Source: an uncultured Chitinophaga sp.
GTDB lineage: Bacteria; Bacteroidota; Bacteroidia; Cytophagales; Cyclobacteriaceae
Direction of reading: 5' to 3'
Assembly (NCBI GenBank): GCA_902168205.1
Contig: CABHOK010000006.1
Location: forward strand, 124,001-188,000
Length of the DNA stretch: 64,000 nucleotides
Shown here one piece after another: positions 18,303 to 26,640 of the stretch. Both the position numbers and the translations under genes were made by a program. The notes below the pieces were generated by a model that was not told where the DNA came from, searched no databases, and saw only the letters and a program-made list of their open reading frames with translations. Every line of letters starts with the position of its first letter. The first letter of the stretch is position 1.

Positions 18303-19526
18303 TCACAGGTAGCTAAGCCACCATTGCTCGCGGTGATTGATCTTATAGGTATCGTACCATTTGCAAATCGGGTATAGCACCAGCACCACTGCGATCCACA
18401 CCAAGTATGTAACACCCAGGCTGAAACCATATCCTCTCAATGCAGGCGAGTCGGTAACCCACGTATTGAACACCATGTCGCTGAGCGTATAGCCTGTGAG
18501 TAATGCAGCGAATACCGCCAGTATATGAATAACGTAGAGGTGCAATATATAGTAGAACATCGGCACACGACCGAGTGATATAAAAGCCTGCGCGAGTTTG
18601 CCCGTATATTTCTCGGCCACAGCCAGAAAAATGAGTGAAGGCCCGAGTGTTATCAGTACATACAGCAGCGATGGCGGATACTTGGTTACATTAATGAACG
18701 ACAGGAACGTAAACACACCATCCTTCTGAACACTCCAGCCATGCGGATCGCCATATACATTGATCAGTCGCAATACAACGAAGAGCGCGATGGCACCACC
18801 CCCCAGCATCAGCAACATCTTTTTGCGTTGAGTCGCATCGTACGATGGCAGATATAGTTTGCCGAAGCAATACCCCAGCAACATCACGCCGATCCACGGT
18901 ATAACCGGGTAGCCTACAAACACAAATGCAAATGGAAAACGGAAGCCGCCCTGTTCATGCAGGAGTGACCACAGCATGGCATCACCACCGCTTCCGCCTA
19001 TAACAGCATCTATACCATCCAGCATATTATGCCCGGCCACAAACAATATCCCGAGGGCGAGAATAATTTTAAAGGGAAGGTGAATAAACCCGGCAAGCGC
19101 AATCATACCGATCGCCAATGCCCAGATCACCGTAAGGGCTAACAATGAAAAATAGAAATTGAAAAACCACGCAAAGTTGATAACCGTAAACTCCAGCACG
19201 ATGAGCCATATACCACGCTTCAACAAAAACGCAGACAACTCCGCTTTACCTTTACGGCTTCCTACCATAAATGCAGACGTGCCCGCCAGAAATACAAACA
19301 CCGGGGCGCAGAAGTGCGTAATCCACCGTGTGAAAAACAAGGCAACATTTGTCTTATCAAGATTAGCCGGATTATATAAAAAGGCATCGGCATGAAAATA
19401 ATCACGCACGTGATCGAGTGCCATAATTACCATCACCACTCCGCGAAGGAGGTCGATGGATTCTATGCGGGATGATTTAAGCGAACCAACAGTTCTTAAG
19501 GGAGCAGCAAGCGTTGTAGCGTTCAT
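18303..19526 (-). CDS. DUF1624 / heparan N-acetyltransferase-like membrane protein
   Basis: The 407-residue protein has about ten membrane segments and the N-terminal signature RIESIDLLRGVVMVIMALDH (residues 20-39), followed by VRDYFHADAF. This is characteristic of the DUF1624/YeiB/HGSNAT group of acyltransferase-like membrane proteins. The conserved histidine and arginine pair near the first helix would be the candidate catalytic site for transfer of an acyl group across the membrane, but no substrate is known for bacterial members. It ends in a polar tail after YPICKWYDTYK. It is transcribed alone on the minus strand. Confidence 0.82.
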   Translation of the reverse strand: MNATTLAAPLRTVGSLKSSRIESIDLLRGVVMVIMALDHVRDYFHADAFLYNPANLDKTNVALFFTRWITHFCAPVFVFLAGTSAFMVGSRKGKAELSAFLLKRGIWLIVLEFTVINFAWFFNFYFSLLALTVIWALAIGMIALAGFIHLPFKIILALGILFVAGHNMLDGIDAVIGGSGGDAMLWSLLHEQGGFRFPFAFVFVGYPVIPWIGVMLLGYCFGKLYLPSYDATQRKKMLLMLGGGAIALFVVLRLINVYGDPHGWSVQKDGVFTFLSFINVTKYPPSLLYVLITLGPSLIFLAVAEKYTGKLAQAFISLGRVPMFYYILHLYVIHILAVFAALLTGYTLSDMVFNTWVTDSPALRGYGFSLGVTYLVWIAVVLVLYPICKWYDTYKINHREQWWLSYL

Positions 19527-19720
19527 AGGCGCGCGAAACTACGGTAATTCAAAATGGGTTTGAAGTGTTGGTGGAAATATAAATGTTACCCGTTCAAACG
19601 TAATCAGCAAGAACCGGGTTGAAAAAATCACCAATAAAAAACAGCTATATATTTCATTTTTTAAATTGTCAGCCAGGCCATTAACAGCATTGTTTCAACA
19701 AGCGTCTGATTCTAAAATCG

Positions 19721-19843
19721 TTGAAGAAAATCACCACTCCTTACGGCCTCATACTCAGTATACTTGCTGCATCGATTGCTTTTGCAGGCATAAAATTTAC
19801 GCCACCGCGTTCAATCACCCCGGCTAAAATTTTACAACGATGA
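19721..19843 (+). CDS. Possible small membrane peptide coupled to the SPW gene
   Basis: A 40-codon frame starts at TTG 19721 and reads LKKITTPYGLILSILAASIA then FAGIKFTPPRSITPAKILQR. It has a basic N-terminus, one hydrophobic helix and a basic tail. Its TGA overlaps the ATG of the next gene (ATGA), the arrangement expected for translational coupling. There is no ATG start and the peptide is not a known family, so this is a candidate only. Confidence 0.35.
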   Translation: MKKITTPYGLILSILAASIAFAGIKFTPPRSITPAKILQR

Positions 19844-20292
19844 AATTTATACCAACCAAAATACATGGCATACTCGATTACCTGGTGGGTGGCCTGTTAA
19901 TGGCAACACCGTGGTTGCTCGATTTTGAAGACAATACATTGATAACCTGGATCCCGGTTATACTCGGAGGCAGCACGTTGTTCTACAGTTTGTTTACCAA
20001 CTATGAACTGGGCGCGATCAAATTACTGCCCATGCCTCTGCACCTGATCATCGATTTCCTTTCAGGGTTATTACTGGCGACATCGCCCTGGCTTTTCGGC
20101 TTTGCAGACTATATATATCTGCCGCACCTGGTATTGGGCTCAACCGAAATATTGGTTACGCTTTTCTCGCATACCGTACCAGCCAATGAAAAGTTAAAAG
20201 ATTATCCCGTCTCGGCAGCAAGACATCGCGCCAAAGCAACCGTTGTTCGTAAAAGTCCGTGGGTAACAAAAGCGCCCCGGGTACACGGATAA
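19840..20292 (+). CDS. SPW-repeat integral membrane protein
   Basis: The 150-residue protein has four hydrophobic segments arranged as two similar halves. Each half contains the motif that names the SPW family: ATPWLLDFEDN in the first and ATSPWLFGFADY in the second. The second half has the full S-P-W. The C-terminus is a basic tail (AARHRAKATVVRKSP). SPW proteins occur widely but have no established role. The ATG overlaps the stop of a possible 40-residue peptide upstream, and a terminator follows, so the unit is short and self-contained. Confidence 0.8.
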   Translation: MKFIPTKIHGILDYLVGGLLMATPWLLDFEDNTLITWIPVILGGSTLFYSLFTNYELGAIKLLPMPLHLIIDFLSGLLLATSPWLFGFADYIYLPHLVLGSTEILVTLFSHTVPANEKLKDYPVSAARHRAKATVVRKSPWVTKAPRVHG

Positions 20293-20319
20293 ACAAGTTG
20301 CATGCAACCTTGCTTCCAG

Positions 20320-20358
20320 GGCTTCAGCATCTTCAAAAATGTTGAAGCCTTTTTCTTT
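20320..20358 (+). terminator. Rho-independent terminator after the SPW gene
   Basis: GGCTTCAGCAT at 20320-20330 pairs with ATGTTGAAGCC at 20339-20349 (one G-T wobble) and is followed by the T-rich run TTTTTCTTTT. It closes the SPW transcription unit. Confidence 0.85.
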
Positions 20359-20493
20359 TCCGAACGTTCAGCGAAAATATTGCAGGGTATATATATACTT
20401 CAAACGATTGTGTAAAAATCAAAATATATTTTATGAGAGAAGCCGGCACTTGTCGGTTTACAAACTAAAGCGAATAGTTTATATTTACTTAAC

Positions 20494-21123
20494 ATGGTAA
20501 AAATAGCGGTTGTTGATGACCATACTCTGTTCAGATTCGGGTTACTGACACTTCTGAAGGAAGACCCACGCTTTGAAGTTACAGGAGTATATAGAAGTTT
20601 CAACACCATTAAACCACTTATCCCCGACCTTGATGCCAACCTCGTTGTTGTTGATATAGCCTTGAACAAACAAACGGGCTTTGATATAGCTGCCTATATA
20701 AAAGAGTATAATCCCGGGTTGAAAGTAGTTATTCTCACTTTGCTCAAAGAAGACCTGCACATTATGAGCGCTGTTGAAGCAGATATAGACGGCTATATTC
20801 ACAAAGACACCGAACCGGAAGAAGTCATCCTCGGCATTAACAAAGTACTGAACGGTGAAAAATTCTATTCGCTGGAAATCTCTAACATCCTTATCAGCAA
20901 CCTTCAGAAACGAAACTTCCGAGGACTCCCCTTCCTCACTTCGAAGGAAAAGGAAATCATCAAATATCTCATGGAAGGGAATTCAAGCAAAGAGATCGCA
21001 GCCATGCTTGCTGTAAGTCCGCGCACCATCGACACGCACCGCGCCAACATCCTTAGTAAATTCAACCTGAAGAACACCAACGAACTCATTACGAAGATCG
21101 CTGAGCAGAAGATTAGGATATAA
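20494..21123 (+). CDS. NarL/FixJ-type response regulator with LuxR helix-turn-helix
   Basis: The 209-residue protein has an N-terminal receiver domain. The acidic pair is D8-D9 in VVDDHTLFRFG, the likely phospho-acceptor is D54 in VVVDIALN, and the conserved lysine is in YIHKDTEP. A linker leads to a C-terminal LuxR-type helix-turn-helix (LTSKEKEIIKYLMEGNSSKE and SPRTIDTHRANILSKF). It should activate or repress target promoters after phosphorylation by a histidine kinase. No kinase gene is adjacent. The gene lies between the SPW gene and the TonB receptor cassette, with 700 bases of noncoding DNA behind it, and I cannot say which genes it controls. Confidence 0.93.
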   Translation: MVKIAVVDDHTLFRFGLLTLLKEDPRFEVTGVYRSFNTIKPLIPDLDANLVVVDIALNKQTGFDIAAYIKEYNPGLKVVILTLLKEDLHIMSAVEADIDGYIHKDTEPEEVILGINKVLNGEKFYSLEISNILISNLQKRNFRGLPFLTSKEKEIIKYLMEGNSSKEIAAMLAVSPRTIDTHRANILSKFNLKNTNELITKIAEQKIRI

Positions 21124-21827
21124 TTGTTATCCATGGATCGTTATCCGTTTCTAGATTGAACGTTAGCGGCTTAAAGTACATTTCCCTTTGTGTTTCTTCG
21201 AGTCTCCGTGCAATTGGATTTTTAACCCCAAAGTCCACCGTCAACTATATATCTATTATATATATACACCTACACTCACGATTGACGATTAACGAATAGT
21301 GATTCCCGCTAACGTTGCAACGCAACACAACTCCACAAACACTGCGCATTACGTATAAACCGCTCCGTAATTTCTTCAGATTTTCTCTAGGTATTAATGC
21401 TGATGTATAGCCTGTATACATCATATTAACTTACTACATGTATCGCTTTTATAGTCCATGCAATATTGAAGAGTGAGTAAGCTATCGTTTGAAAGTGGTA
21501 TAAATGTCAGTTTTATAGCAAGCATGTGTGTATAGGTTGAAAAGCAGAGAGTTCTCCGAGCTGACATTTTGAATTACGCCCTAATTAAACCTATAAATAC
21601 GTATGAGAAGAACGGTATATCCACACAAAACTTAATTGTTGGTACCAGTCTCTTCATCCCGGAGATGACTGTCTTATTTTTTGAATCGCCTTGTCGTACC
21701 GGTATAACTCCGGTTAACGCAGTTACAGATCGCTGTCGTGATCCGTACACTCGTGTATTGTCTTTTTCATAAGGTGCCGCGGTATATATACCCCACCAGG
21801 AATAACAACAATTAACCCCTTACCACC
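21124..21827. other. 704-bp noncoding region before the TonB receptor
   Basis: I find no convincing gene here. The first part contains degraded intergenic words typical of Bacteroidota (TTTGTGTTTCTTCGAGTCTC near 21188, and ACGATTGACGATTAACGA near 21277) around an A/T stretch with several TATATA words. The second part should hold the promoter and leader of the receptor operon. Near the start codon is the perfect palindrome at 21781-21792. I looked for cobalamin and thiamine riboswitch cores and did not find them. Confidence 0.5.
21781..21792. promoter_or_regulatory. 12-bp palindrome upstream of the TonB receptor
   Basis: GGTATATATACC is a perfect palindrome 36 bases before the receptor start codon. 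The same core, extended to 16 bases, lies at 37028-37043. It could be an operator or a small hairpin in the leader. Confidence 0.3.
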
Positions 21828-24749
21828 ATGAAAGTGATTTTACGAACTCTATGTTTTATACTCTGTGCAACACCAGTCTGGGCACAAACAGCCATTACCG
21901 GTAAAGTCTCCTCCACGTCAGACAACGCACCGCTGCCCGGTGTAAGCGTTATCCTGAAAGGTGATGCCGGCAAGGGAACACTTACCGATGCGCAGGGAAA
22001 ATATACTATATCAGCCAGTCCGGATGATATACTGGTTTTTTCCTTTATCGGATTCAAGACGAAAGAAGTACGAGTAGGTTCAGAGACGACCATCGATGCC
22101 CCGATGGATGAGTCTCTCAATGAACTCAGCGAGATTGTTGTAACCGGTACGCGAAGTGTGGGACGCACCGTATTGGAAACACCAGTGCCGGTGGATGTTA
22201 TACCCATCCAGGATATCATGGGAGAACTTCCGCAGATCGACCTGGCACAAATGCTTGCTATACTTGCTCCGAGCTTTAATGCCGTTCGCTCACAGGGAGG
22301 CGATCTTGATTCGCATGTAGATCCTGCGCAGCTGCGAAACCTCGCTCCCAATCAAACACTGGTATTGGTAAATGGAAAACGAAGACACACATCATCGTTG
22401 CTCATTATCACCACTGCTGTAGGAAGTCCATCCACCTCGGTAGACCTGATGACGATTCCGGCATCGGCCATCGAACGCGTGGAGATTCTTCGCGATGGTG
22501 CTGCAGCACAATATGGATCGGATGCAGTAGCCGGTGTAATCAATATAGTATTGAAAAAAGGTACCGATAAACTCACCGGCAGTTTTACCGGTGGCGGCTA
22601 TCTCAACTCCGGTGGCGATGCCGGCAATCTCACCGACAAAGGAAACCCGGATGGCTATAATTACCAGCTTACCGCGAACTATGGATTTTCGTTGGGCACG
22701 CGTGGCTTTCTCAACTTTTCCGGGGAGCTCACACAACGGAGGCCTACACTACGGCCCTTTGTAAATGACTGGCAAGTATACGATGCTACATACCTGAACA
22801 ACGAACGCACCGACAAGTATGGTAATCCCATCATAACCAATCCGGAGCTGGTGACAGCACTCGGCAGTGGCGATGATGCGCTGGCATCGTCCCTGCGTAC
22901 GCAGGAGGGTTTGATGACCGCGCGTGGCCTGGAACCCGAAGACTTCGCGGTATATGCCGGTATGCCTGCCATCACGTTAGGAAGTACATTTTACAATGCA
23001 GAGTATACATTAAGTCCTACAACAACACTCTATGCCTTCGGGGGTATATCGTATAAATTCCTGGAAGGCTATTCCTGTTACTTCCGCAGACCGGCACAAA
23101 CCGACCGCTTCAACTACCTGCTATACCCGAACGGCTTCCGTCCGCAGATGACATCGAATACAGCAGATTATTCTTCAACGATTGGTATACGCAGCAAAGC
23201 AGGTCTTTTCAACATGGACTTCAGCAATACCTTCGGACGAAACAAGATGCGCATTGGCATGGTAAATACATTCAACGCATCCATCGGATCGAACTCACCG
23301 GTAGAGATGAATCTCGGCACACACCAGTTCTCGCAGAACACCACGAACCTGGACTTCTCGCGCTCTTTCAAAGATATAGCGCACGGACTAAATATAGCCT
23401 TTGGTGCAGAAATGCGCGTGGAAAACTACAAGATCATGAAAGGCCAGGAAGAAAGTTATACCACGGGTGATGCGGGTACCCTTACCGTTACAAAGGATGG
23501 ATTGTTGATCGGTCCGGATGGTAAACCGCTGGAAGATGGCAGCAGCACACCTATCGTAGATGCCAACGGCAACCCGATTACCGTTCAGCGCGGAGACCAG
23601 GTTATCGTCAAATCATTTGCATCGAATTGTCAATGCTTTGCCGGATTTGGTCCGAAGAACGAACGCGACGAGTATAGAACAAACCTTGCAGCCTATGTAG
23701 ATGCCGAACTTGAACTGACCGAAGCGTTGCTGGTAGAAGGCGCAGCACGCATTGAAAATTACTCTGACTTCGGAGAAGTAGTTACCGGTAAATTTGCCGC
23801 GCGTTATTCCATCCTGAAAAACCTTTCCCTGCGCGGATCAATCTCCAGCGGATTCCGTGCACCTTCGCTGCAAGAGTTAAATTATACGCACACCGCCACG
23901 GTATTTTTACCCGACCAGTTTGGCGTGCCACAACCCGTTGACTACACTACGTACCCTACCAACAGCACGGCTGCCCGTGTACTGGGTATAAAAGAACTTT
24001 CGGAAGAGCGCTCTAAAAGTATAGGTATGGGACTAACCTATCAGCCCATTACCGGTTTTGAAGTAACAGTAGATGCATACCAGATCGATGTGAAGGACCG
24101 CATCTTCCGCACCAACAGCTTTAACGCAGCCGAGGTTGGCAATAACTATGACGAGGTGATCGGTGCGCAGGGCGAAGCACAGTTCTTTGTAAATGGTGGC
24201 GATGTTCGCTCAAGAGGTATCGAGATTGTAGGCAACTATACTACAAGTCTTACTGGTAAATCGCAGATCAACGTAAACCTGGCTGCTATATTCAGCCGCA
24301 ATGAATTACTGGAATCAAAGATCGTAGACCTCAACGTAGAGAATCTTACCGATGAGCAACTGGTAGAAAAATACCTGAACCGTTCGGTAATAGGACAATT
24401 CGAAACCGGCACACCGCGATCGAAGTTTATCGGCTCGGTAAATTATCGTCTCGGTAAATTCTCCGCGATGCTCCGCGGTACCTACTATGGAAGCGTTACA
24501 GAACTTTCAACCGTTTCCGACACCAACGGAGTATATTATGATCAAACTTTCTCTGCTCAGACTATATTTGATATGAGCATCAGCTACGACCTTACCATGA
24601 ACCTGAAACTGTCGGTGGGCGGCAACAATATATTCGATAAATACCCGGATATAATGCGAGCCGAGAACAGAGGTTTCTACCTATACTCCAACAGCCAGCA
24701 AGGTTCCAATGGCGCTTATTACTACGGTCGTATTCTGTTTAACTTCTAA
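21828..24749 (+). CDS. TonB-dependent outer-membrane receptor with carboxypeptidase-like N-domain
   Basis: The 973-residue protein has a signal peptide (MKVILRTLCFILCATPVWAQ). A CarboxypepD-regulatory-like domain follows (ITGKVSSTSDNAPLPGVSVI through VFSFIGFKTKEVRV). The plug domain has SEIVVTGTRSVGRT as the TonB box region, VDPAQLRNLAPNQTLVLVNG, and RVEILRDGAAAQYGSDAVAG then INIVLKKG. The rest is the 22-strand barrel, ending in AYYYGRILFNF. It imports a ligand across the outer membrane with energy from TonB. There is no SusD-like partner. Instead it is followed by a small lipoprotein, a Tat-exported aminotransferase and an AEC permease, which points to a small amino-acid-like ligand rather than a polysaccharide (inference). 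An unusual cysteine pair, SNCQCF, lies in a predicted loop near residue 602. Confidence 0.93.
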   Translation: MKVILRTLCFILCATPVWAQTAITGKVSSTSDNAPLPGVSVILKGDAGKGTLTDAQGKYTISASPDDILVFSFIGFKTKEVRVGSETTIDAPMDESLNELSEIVVTGTRSVGRTVLETPVPVDVIPIQDIMGELPQIDLAQMLAILAPSFNAVRSQGGDLDSHVDPAQLRNLAPNQTLVLVNGKRRHTSSLLIITTAVGSPSTSVDLMTIPASAIERVEILRDGAAAQYGSDAVAGVINIVLKKGTDKLTGSFTGGGYLNSGGDAGNLTDKGNPDGYNYQLTANYGFSLGTRGFLNFSGELTQRRPTLRPFVNDWQVYDATYLNNERTDKYGNPIITNPELVTALGSGDDALASSLRTQEGLMTARGLEPEDFAVYAGMPAITLGSTFYNAEYTLSPTTTLYAFGGISYKFLEGYSCYFRRPAQTDRFNYLLYPNGFRPQMTSNTADYSSTIGIRSKAGLFNMDFSNTFGRNKMRIGMVNTFNASIGSNSPVEMNLGTHQFSQNTTNLDFSRSFKDIAHGLNIAFGAEMRVENYKIMKGQEESYTTGDAGTLTVTKDGLLIGPDGKPLEDGSSTPIVDANGNPITVQRGDQVIVKSFASNCQCFAGFGPKNERDEYRTNLAAYVDAELELTEALLVEGAARIENYSDFGEVVTGKFAARYSILKNLSLRGSISSGFRAPSLQELNYTHTATVFLPDQFGVPQPVDYTTYPTNSTAARVLGIKELSEERSKSIGMGLTYQPITGFEVTVDAYQIDVKDRIFRTNSFNAAEVGNNYDEVIGAQGEAQFFVNGGDVRSRGIEIVGNYTTSLTGKSQINVNLAAIFSRNELLESKIVDLNVENLTDEQLVEKYLNRSVIGQFETGTPRSKFIGSVNYRLGKFSAMLRGTYYGSVTELSTVSDTNGVYYDQTFSAQTIFDMSISYDLTMNLKLSVGGNNIFDKYPDIMRAENRGFYLYSNSQQGSNGAYYYGRILFNF

Positions 24750-24761
24750 TCCGCCTCCGAT

Positions 24762-25268
24762 ATGAAAACATATTTTGCTCCTATATTTCGTTTCGCGCTG
24801 ATGCTTATTCCGGCTATACTCATGCTCACTTCCTGCGAACAGGAGAACGTTGAACCTGAACTGGAAGCTGCCCCCGGTGGTGGTACACTTACAGTTTATA
24901 AAGCCTATACCCTCGACTCGATACCCGGCCAGGGTAATATCTACGGTCGCGTGGTATTCTGGCGCGACAATACAAAGAAAACACTCGTACAGGTGTCGCT
25001 GTATAATACAGCCAGTGCGGATATATACCCCACCGGTATCTACACCGGCAAGGCTGAAGACGACCTGGTCACGGAACTCCAGCCCCTATATTCGGTTAGC
25101 GGTGCCACGGGAGAATTCAGCACATCCAAATTCTACGTCATTACTGATAAAACATTTTTCGAAAACCTCGAAACGTACAACGCCCACGTAAAGATATTAC
25201 TACAGTCCACCGTGATTGCCTCCGGTGATATAGGAGAAAACGCTACACCAGTCGCTGCCAGCGAATAA
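24762..25268 (+). CDS. Small lipoprotein of the TonB receptor cassette
   Basis: The 168-residue product has a lipoprotein signal peptide with lipobox MLTSC (lipidated Cys25), followed by acidic residues (EQENVEPELEAAPGGG). The mature part is a beta-rich domain with strands such as GRVVFWRDNTKKTLVQVSLY and ATGEFSTSKFYVIT. I do not recognise the family. It starts 13 bases after the receptor stop, so it is co-transcribed and may work with the receptor at the cell surface or periplasmic face. It occupies the place a SusD-like protein would take but is far too short to be one. Confidence 0.75.
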   Translation: MKTYFAPIFRFALMLIPAILMLTSCEQENVEPELEAAPGGGTLTVYKAYTLDSIPGQGNIYGRVVFWRDNTKKTLVQVSLYNTASADIYPTGIYTGKAEDDLVTELQPLYSVSGATGEFSTSKFYVITDKTFFENLETYNAHVKILLQSTVIASGDIGENATPVAASE

Positions 25269-25302
25269 CCATAACTATTAACCACCAAACAAAACAACGA
25301 AC

Positions 25303-26487
25303 ATGACAACATCCGGTATTAGCAGACGCGCCTGGTTAAAACAAAGCGCAGTAACGGCAGGCGGTATTGTAACAGCACTCGCCTTACCCGGCACCACAAC
25401 AGCAACACCTGCCTTTGGTATGCAGCCCTATAAAGGACAGTATCATTTACTGGAGCGATACCACGTTGCCCCGGCCGATATGGAAAACCTGAAAGCGCGC
25501 TTGCTCGCCAATGAAAATCCATGGGGCCCTTCGAAGAAAGCTGTGGCGGCTATTGCCGAAGCGGCCAGTAAAGGCAACCGGTATGTATATAAAAGCTGTC
25601 TCAAAATGATTGAGATCGTGGCGCAGAAAGAAGGCGTAGCGCCTGAAAATATACTCCTGGCTCCCGGCTCCACGGATGTACTGGAGAAAGTAGCATTCTC
25701 GCTCTGCCGGAAAGGTGGCAACGTTATCTCAGCCGATCCCTCCTATATGTCGCTTGTCAACACAGCAACTTCGATCGGTGCCACCTGGAAAAATATACCC
25801 CTACGGACTGACTATGCGCACGACCTGACCGCCATGGCCGGGGCTGTAGATGCCGATACGAAACTGGTATATATCTGCAATCCGAATAATCCTACCGGTA
25901 CACTCACACCGATTGAAGAGATCAGGACCTTTTGCCGGAAAGTAGCTACCAATACACCGGTGTTTATTGATGAAGCATACCTGGAGTTATTGGACAACCC
26001 TGATTCACAGACAGCCGTGGGCTTGGTAAAGGAAGGATACGATGTGATCATCAGCAGAACTTTTTCGAAAATACACGGTATGGCCGGACTGCGCATCGGC
26101 TATATGATTGCAAAGCCCGAGCGTGTAAAAATGATACAGGAACTGGTGCGCACCGAGATGGGCATTAGTATAACATCGCTGGAAGGTGCGCTGGCCAGTA
26201 TGAAGGACACCGAGTTCCAGTTATATACCCGCACCAACAACAAGAAGAACCGAGAGTATGTTTTTGAAGAACTCACCAAAGCACGGTTAAATCCGATACC
26301 ATCCTACACCAGTTTCATTCTCTTCCCGATACAAATGCCGGTGCAGGAGATGATGTCGAAAATGTTGGAGAAAGGTGTTGGAATTCGAGGATATGATATA
26401 CATGGCAAACCGTATGCACGCGTAAGCATGGGCACCATGGATGAGCTTAAGCTCTTTGTAAAAACGCTGAACCAGATTGTGAGTTAA
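25303..26487 (+). CDS. Tat-exported PLP aminotransferase, histidinol-phosphate aminotransferase-like
   Basis: The 394-residue protein is a fold-type I aminotransferase of the HisC/Cobalamin CobD group. It has NPNNPTG at 193-199, the cofactor aspartate and tyrosine in DEAYLELL (D223, Y226) and the Schiff-base lysine K256 in SRTFSKIHG. Substrate-binding arginines appear in GLRIGY and YARVSMGT. What is unusual is the N-terminus: SRRAWLKQSAVTAGGIVTAL is a twin-arginine signal peptide, which implies export of the folded, cofactor-loaded enzyme to the periplasm. It follows the receptor and lipoprotein genes by 34 bases and precedes a permease. A periplasmic transamination of an imported amino acid is plausible but unproven. 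Confidence 0.88.
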   Translation: MTTSGISRRAWLKQSAVTAGGIVTALALPGTTTATPAFGMQPYKGQYHLLERYHVAPADMENLKARLLANENPWGPSKKAVAAIAEAASKGNRYVYKSCLKMIEIVAQKEGVAPENILLAPGSTDVLEKVAFSLCRKGGNVISADPSYMSLVNTATSIGATWKNIPLRTDYAHDLTAMAGAVDADTKLVYICNPNNPTGTLTPIEEIRTFCRKVATNTPVFIDEAYLELLDNPDSQTAVGLVKEGYDVIISRTFSKIHGMAGLRIGYMIAKPERVKMIQELVRTEMGISITSLEGALASMKDTEFQLYTRTNNKKNREYVFEELTKARLNPIPSYTSFILFPIQMPVQEMMSKMLEKGVGIRGYDIHGKPYARVSMGTMDELKLFVKTLNQIVS

Positions 26488-26556
26488 CCGCTCACGATCC
26501 GTTCCCAGGCTTGTATAGCCGCCCCGAAAGAAGGGAAACAACCGCGCCAGTGTGAG
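26479..26556 (+). promoter_or_regulatory. Structured intergenic element before the permease gene
   Basis: CTCAC at 26491-26495 can pair either with GTGAG at 26479-26483, at the end of the aminotransferase gene, or with GTGAG at 26552-26556. Inside the larger loop, TTCCC (26502-26506) can pair with GGGAA (26533-26537), enclosing a small GGCT/AGCC hairpin (26508-26520). No known riboswitch core is recognised. Confidence 0.3.
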
Positions 26557-26640
26557 TATATATAGTCATGCTGGCCGCGATTGTCCTTTTACCCAGGGGC
26601 AAGCGTAATCAATTATCCATCATGTCCAATTGAGTAAATT

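Noticed and set aside
21124-21827. Riboswitch in the long leader of the TonB receptor.
   Set aside because: No cobalamin, thiamine or other known core could be recognised.
21812-22351. 179-codon minus-strand frame.
   Set aside because: Antisense to the start of the TonB receptor and serine-rich in the way shadows are.
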